From Bacillota bacterium (GTDB lineage Bacteria > Bacillota > Proteinivoracia > UBA4975): DNA of 8,494 nt. The notes under the pieces are model-generated. The model was not told where the DNA came from. It made no database searches and was given only the letters and a program-made list of their open reading frames with translations. Made by a program: the position numbers and the translations under genes. Numbering within the stretch: the first letter of the stretch is position 1; each line of letters starts with the position of its first letter. This document shows, in pieces, positions 5,332 through 8,494 of this stretch. Location: assembly GCA_012727415.1 (NCBI GenBank), contig JAAYHI010000095.1, forward strand, positions 1-8,494, given 5' to 3'.

Positions 5332-6687
5332 ATGATTCAGTGGACTAAACTGCTGACGCTTATTCTCATCATCACGACAATATTCACTGCTGTCGCCCTG
5401 TCGCTGCCGGTTATTGTCCGGGATATCAACCTCGGCATCGACCTGCAGGGAGGGGTATATGTTCTTTTGGAGGCCCAGGTCCCTGAAGGCGGTGAGCAGG
5501 AGACTGAAGCTGAGGAAACTTCCCAGGAAGAAAACAAAAACCTGTGGCAAAAGATAACTGCCTGGTTTGATGGCCTCTTTGGGGGCAAGGAGGAAGAGGA
5601 AACCCGGGAAATTTCCAACGAGGACATGATTGCTACCATTGCCGTGTTGCGCAACCGGGTAGACAGCTTTGGCCTCTCTGAACCGGTTATTCAGCGGGAA
5701 GGGGAGAGGCGCATTCGCATTGAGCTGGCCACCGATCCCAATAATCCTGAACAGGGCCAGCAGGCCATTCTCGAAACCATCGGCAAGACCGCCCTGCTGG
5801 AATTTAAGGATTCCAGCGGCAAGACGGTGCTTACCGGCGCCAATCTCACTGAAGCCCAGGCCGTCTATCAGGCCGATGAATTTGGCCGCCAGGTTCCCAT
5901 GGTCTCCCTGGTCTTTGACAGCGCTGGCGCCAAGATTTTTTCCGAGCTGACTGCCTCCCACCTGGGGCAACAGATCCCCATTTATCTCGACGGCGAGGTT
6001 ATCTCGGCTCCCACTGTGCAGACCGTCATCGCTGATGGCAAAGCCGTAATTACTGGCATTGAAACCATTGAGGAAGCTTCCAGGCTTGCCAACTTGTTGC
6101 GCTCAGGGGCCCTGCCCCTGGAGCTGGAGCAGTTGGAAGTCCGCACCGTCGGTCCCACCCTGGGCAGCGATTCCCTGAAAGCCAGTCTCTGGGCCGGCCT
6201 GCTGGGCCTGGCCCTGGTAATGGTCTTCATGATTATCTTCTACCGCCTGCCCGGACTTATTGCCTCCCTTGCCCTGCTGGCTTACGGTGTAATTCTGCTT
6301 GACCTCCTGGTGGTGCTGAAAGCAGTTCTCACTCTGCCGGGCATTGCCGGGATTATCCTCACCCTGGGCATGGCAATAGATGCCAACGTTATCATCTTTG
6401 AAAGGTTAAAGGAAGAGCTGAGAAACGGCAAGACTCCCCGGTCAGCTACCCTGGCGGCCTTTGACAAGGCCCTGTCCTCGATTATGGACGGGAATATCAC
6501 CACTTTGATAGTGGCTGCCATTCTCTATGCTCTGGGGACCGGGCCCATTCGCGGCTTTGCCGTAACTCTGTCTCTGGGTATCCTCTGCAGTATGTTTACT
6601 GCCTTAATCATTACCAAAGCAATGATGAAGAACCTGGTGGATTCCAATATCCTTAAAAGCAATTGGCTGCTGGGGGTGAAAAAGTAA
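5332..6687 (+). CDS. secD: Protein translocase subunit SecD
   Basis: SecD, with SecF, is an RND-type membrane complex that uses the proton motive force to help SecYEG complete protein export. The 451-residue product has TM1 at about 6-28, a large external domain at about 30-280, and five more membrane segments at about 284-431. Landmarks are GIDLQGG (35-41), VLRNRVDSFGLSEPVIQ at the start of the main external domain, and GMAIDANVIIFER with the conserved D350 in TM4, thought to be needed for proton coupling. Residues 52-97 are an unusual acidic insert (EEETSQEE, then a WQKITAWFDGLFGG amphipathic stretch, then KEEEETRE) where most SecD proteins have a short linker. ATG at 5332 lies 9 nt after AGGAAGGAG; a GTG at 5326 lies only 3 nt after it and is less likely. 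The gene overlaps secF by one base. Confidence 0.97.
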   Translation: MIQWTKLLTLILIITTIFTAVALSLPVIVRDINLGIDLQGGVYVLLEAQVPEGGEQETEAEETSQEENKNLWQKITAWFDGLFGGKEEEETREISNEDMIATIAVLRNRVDSFGLSEPVIQREGERRIRIELATDPNNPEQGQQAILETIGKTALLEFKDSSGKTVLTGANLTEAQAVYQADEFGRQVPMVSLVFDSAGAKIFSELTASHLGQQIPIYLDGEVISAPTVQTVIADGKAVITGIETIEEASRLANLLRSGALPLELEQLEVRTVGPTLGSDSLKASLWAGLLGLALVMVFMIIFYRLPGLIASLALLAYGVILLDLLVVLKAVLTLPGIAGIILTLGMAIDANVIIFERLKEELRNGKTPRSATLAAFDKALSSIMDGNITTLIVAAILYALGTGPIRGFAVTLSLGILCSMFTALIITKAMMKNLVDSNILKSNWLLGVKK

Positions 6688-7601
6688 TGAATTTCGATTT
6701 CATTGGTAAGCGGCGCCTGTGGTTCATTATTGCACTGGGCATCATTGCCTTCGGCATTGCCTTCCTAATCTTCAGGGGCCTGAACTTTGGCATTGATTTC
6801 ACCGGCGGCACCAAGCTGCTTCTTAACCTGCCCGGTGGCTTTACCGCCTCCCAGGTTCGGGATGTGCTGGCGGGAGTTGAAGCCACAGATGCTAACGGCC
6901 GCACCGTCACCCTTGAAAGCAGTTATATTCAAGAGACTGTGGGCACTGAGGGCCAGGAAGTAGTCATCCGCACCGTGCCCCTGACGGAAGAAGAGCGGGA
7001 GAAGCTCCTGGCGGCTATTGCCGAGGAATGGCCTGACTTCAGCGATGAAGACATAAGGAATATTGAAAACGTAGGGCCGGTGGTTGGGGGAGAGCTGCTG
7101 CGCAACGCCTTGCTGGCGCTGCTCCTGGCCTCTATTGGCATGATTGTCTATATCAGCTTCCGCTTTGAGCTGAAGTTTGCAGTGGCAGCGCTGATTCCCC
7201 TGCTCTTTGACTCCTTTGTTGTCATCACCTCTTTCTCGGTCTTCAATCTGGAGGTAAACAGCCCCTTTGTAGCTTCGGTGCTGACAATAGTGGGATATTC
7301 CATCAACAATACCATTGTCATCTTTGACCGGGTGAGGGAGAACCTGCGGTTTAATTCCAGCTTCAAGGCCTTGCCCGCTACATTGAACCTGAGCATCAGC
7401 CAGAGCCTCCTGAGGACCATCAATACTTCACTGACCACCCTGATAACTGTCGGTGCCCTGTTGTTTGCAGGGGGCGAGACCCTTAAAGACTTTACTTTGC
7501 CCCTGTTTATCGGCATTTTCTGCGGCACCTTTACCTCCATTTTCCTGGCCAGCCCTCTGTTCTTCGAGCTCAAGGTCAGGGAAAACAAGGCCCGCGCCTG
7601 A
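6687..7601 (+). CDS. secF: Protein translocase subunit SecF
   Basis: SecF is the smaller partner of SecD in the export accessory complex. The 304-residue product has the usual length, with TM1 at about 13-31, an external domain at about 35-130 and five further membrane segments. Family landmarks are NFGIDFTGG just after TM1, IENVGPVVGGELLRNALLAL before TM2 and VGYSINNTIVIFDRVREN from residue 202, equivalent to the TM4 motif of SecD. The TAA of secD and the ATG share one base (TAATG), and GGGGGTG at 6672-6678 sits 8 nt before the ATG, so the two subunits are made together. Separate secD and secF genes, rather than the fused secDF of Bacillus subtilis, are usual in Clostridia. The gene ends shortly before an intrinsic terminator. 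Confidence 0.97.
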   Translation: MNFDFIGKRRLWFIIALGIIAFGIAFLIFRGLNFGIDFTGGTKLLLNLPGGFTASQVRDVLAGVEATDANGRTVTLESSYIQETVGTEGQEVVIRTVPLTEEEREKLLAAIAEEWPDFSDEDIRNIENVGPVVGGELLRNALLALLLASIGMIVYISFRFELKFAVAALIPLLFDSFVVITSFSVFNLEVNSPFVASVLTIVGYSINNTIVIFDRVRENLRFNSSFKALPATLNLSISQSLLRTINTSLTTLITVGALLFAGGETLKDFTLPLFIGIFCGTFTSIFLASPLFFELKVRENKARA

Positions 7602-7605
7602 GATT

Positions 7606-7629
7606 AACCCCGGGGTACCGGGGTTTTCT
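7606..7629 (+). terminator. Intrinsic terminator after secF
   Basis: AACCCCGG (7606-7613) and CCGGGGTT (7618-7625) form an 8-bp stem with a GGTA loop, followed by a T-rich tract (TTTTCTT from 7624). It separates secDF from recJ, though read-through may still supply recJ. Confidence 0.85.
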
Positions 7630-7689
7630 TATGTCCGGCGCCGGCGGGCAGGAAAAAGCTCTGGATTTGCCGAACTTCTTAGGTAGACC

Positions 7690-7694
7690 GGAGG
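7690..7694 (+). promoter_or_regulatory. Ribosome binding site setting the TTG start of recJ
   Basis: GGAGG lies 8 nt before TTG at 7703, in the recJ frame. No ATG or GTG in frame nearby has a comparable site, so TTG is the start. Confidence 0.75.
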
Positions 7695-7702
7695 TGCTTT
7701 TC

Positions 7703-8494
7703 TTGACAAGTGCAGACATAGCAAGCGGTTCCTCTGCTCCCCTTTGGCGCATTAAGGGAGGGGATGCAAAGGCAGTCAGTGCCCTGGCTGCTTCCCTGAG
7801 GGCGTTGCTGAAAGCGGAGGGGCGAGAATGTGTCAGCCCCAGGAGGTTAAAATTATATAAAAAGCTTCAGACCCTGGATTTGCGGATTTTAGCCGCTCTC
7901 CTGGTGCAGCGGGGGGTGACCAGCGGCGAGGAAGCCCTGGCCTTTCTCTTCCCGGATATCTCCCAGCTCCATCCCTGGCAACTGTTGCCGGATACAGATA
8001 AGGCGGTGGAGAGGCTGCAGCTTGCCCGCCAGCGCCGGGAAAAAGTCTTTATTCACGGGGATTACGATGCCGATGGCATTACTGCCACGGCTCTGTTAGT
8101 TATGGCCCTGGAAAACCAGGGAATAGAGTGCAGCTATTACATACCTCATCGCCAGCAGGATGGCTATGGGCTAAGTGTAAGGGGCATTGACCAGGCAGCG
8201 GAAGCCGGATGCACCCTCCTGCTTACAGCAGACTGCGGCATCAGCAATGCCGAAGAGGTCGGCTATGCCAAGCGCCTGGGCATGGATGTCATTATTACCG
8301 ACCATCACCTGCCTCCGGAAGAACTGCCGGAGGCTCTGGCTGTCATCAATCCTAAGCGCCAGGATTCAGATTATCCTTTCCAGGAGCTTGCGGGGGTAGG
8401 AGTGGCCTGGAAACTGGTGGCTGCTTTTGCACCGGATTTTGCCCTCAGCTCTGCCTGCCTGCAATTGGTCGCCCTGGGCACTGTGGCTGATTTA
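7703..8494 (+). CDS. recJ: Single-stranded-DNA-specific exonuclease RecJ (N-terminal part, cut by window edge)
   Basis: RecJ degrades single-stranded DNA 5' to 3' in recombination and mismatch repair, using manganese in a DHH-type active site. The frame stays open for 264 codons to the window end; the family is usually 560-850 residues, so most of the protein is missing here. Seen motifs are the LWRIKGGD start of the N-terminal region (14-21), DYDADG at 120-125 (motif I), TADCG with D177 (motif II), DHH at 200-202 (motif III) followed by LPEALAVINPK, and ELAGVGVAWKL with TVADL near the edge. Residues about 33-57 are an extra, basic stretch compared with the RecJ proteins I remember. TTG is the start because of the ribosome binding site 8 nt upstream. 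I see no clear promoter in the 75 bases before it. The secD-secF-recJ order is common in Firmicutes. Confidence 0.95.
   Translation, partial: MTSADIASGSSAPLWRIKGGDAKAVSALAASLRALLKAEGRECVSPRRLKLYKKLQTLDLRILAALLVQRGVTSGEEALAFLFPDISQLHPWQLLPDTDKAVERLQLARQRREKVFIHGDYDADGITATALLVMALENQGIECSYYIPHRQQDGYGLSVRGIDQAAEAGCTLLLTADCGISNAEEVGYAKRLGMDVIITDHHLPPEELPEALAVINPKRQDSDYPFQELAGVGVAWKLVAAFAPDFALSSACLQLVALGTVADL

Noticed and set aside
5029..5970. 313-codon minus-strand open frame opposite the end of the HD-domain gene and secD
   Set aside because: It lies antisense to two clearly conserved genes, has no recognisable domain and no ribosome binding site stands out; its length follows from the codon bias of the genes opposite.
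7635..7644. Perfect palindrome CCGGCGCCGG before recJ
   Set aside because: Short GC-rich palindromes are expected by chance at this base composition, and it is not placed relative to any promoter I can see.
8187..8399. 70-codon plus-strand open frame inside recJ
   Set aside because: It overlaps the conserved TADCG and DHH motifs of recJ in another frame and has no family features.

Overview
The window reads as chromosomal core DNA from an endospore-forming Clostridia-type Firmicute of mid-range GC (about the mid-50s percent by eye). Four things point there: an alpha/beta-type small acid-soluble spore protein, a SCIFF ranthipeptide with its radical SAM/SPASM maturase (a pair typical of Clostridia), strong Gram-positive Shine-Dalgarno sites with frequent TTG starts, and the secD-secF-recJ order common in Firmicutes. 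No mobile element, CRISPR array, tRNA or rRNA was seen, and coding density is high on both strands.

Left part (1-2336). accA (carboxyltransferase alpha subunit of acetyl-CoA carboxylase) is almost complete at the left edge. A 67-residue spore DNA-binding protein follows, behind a plausible sigma-G promoter whose -35 overlaps the accA stop codon. A strong, symmetrical terminator hairpin then separates it from two converging minus-strand genes. These encode a pair of short-chain CHR (chromate transporter family) proteins, 186 and 172 residues, that probably form one two-subunit carrier.

Middle part (2337-4548). A 121-bp divergent intergenic region holds an extended -10 promoter for the chr pair, an inverted repeat and a promoter for the plus-strand unit. 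That unit begins with scfA, a 45-residue six-cysteine SCIFF precursor too short for ordinary gene calling. scfB, its thioether-forming radical SAM/SPASM maturase, overlaps it by an ATGA junction. A single-pass membrane protein of unknown function overlaps the end of scfB by 35 nt. A hairpin terminator closes the unit.

Right part (4549-8494). A conserved HD-domain phosphohydrolase-like protein is followed by a consensus sigma-A promoter (TTGACA-N18-TATAAT) driving secD and secF, which share one base. These encode the SecDF export accessory complex. SecD carries an unusual acidic insert in its first periplasmic-side domain. After another hairpin terminator comes recJ, the single-strand DNA exonuclease, cut by the window edge after 264 codons.

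The most interesting item is the ranthipeptide locus: a modified peptide of unknown biological role, its maturase, an uncharacterised membrane-anchored protein in the same unit, and a shared control region with the chr transporter pair. SCIFF and its maturase are known families. The membrane partner and the divergent control are where something undescribed could lie.
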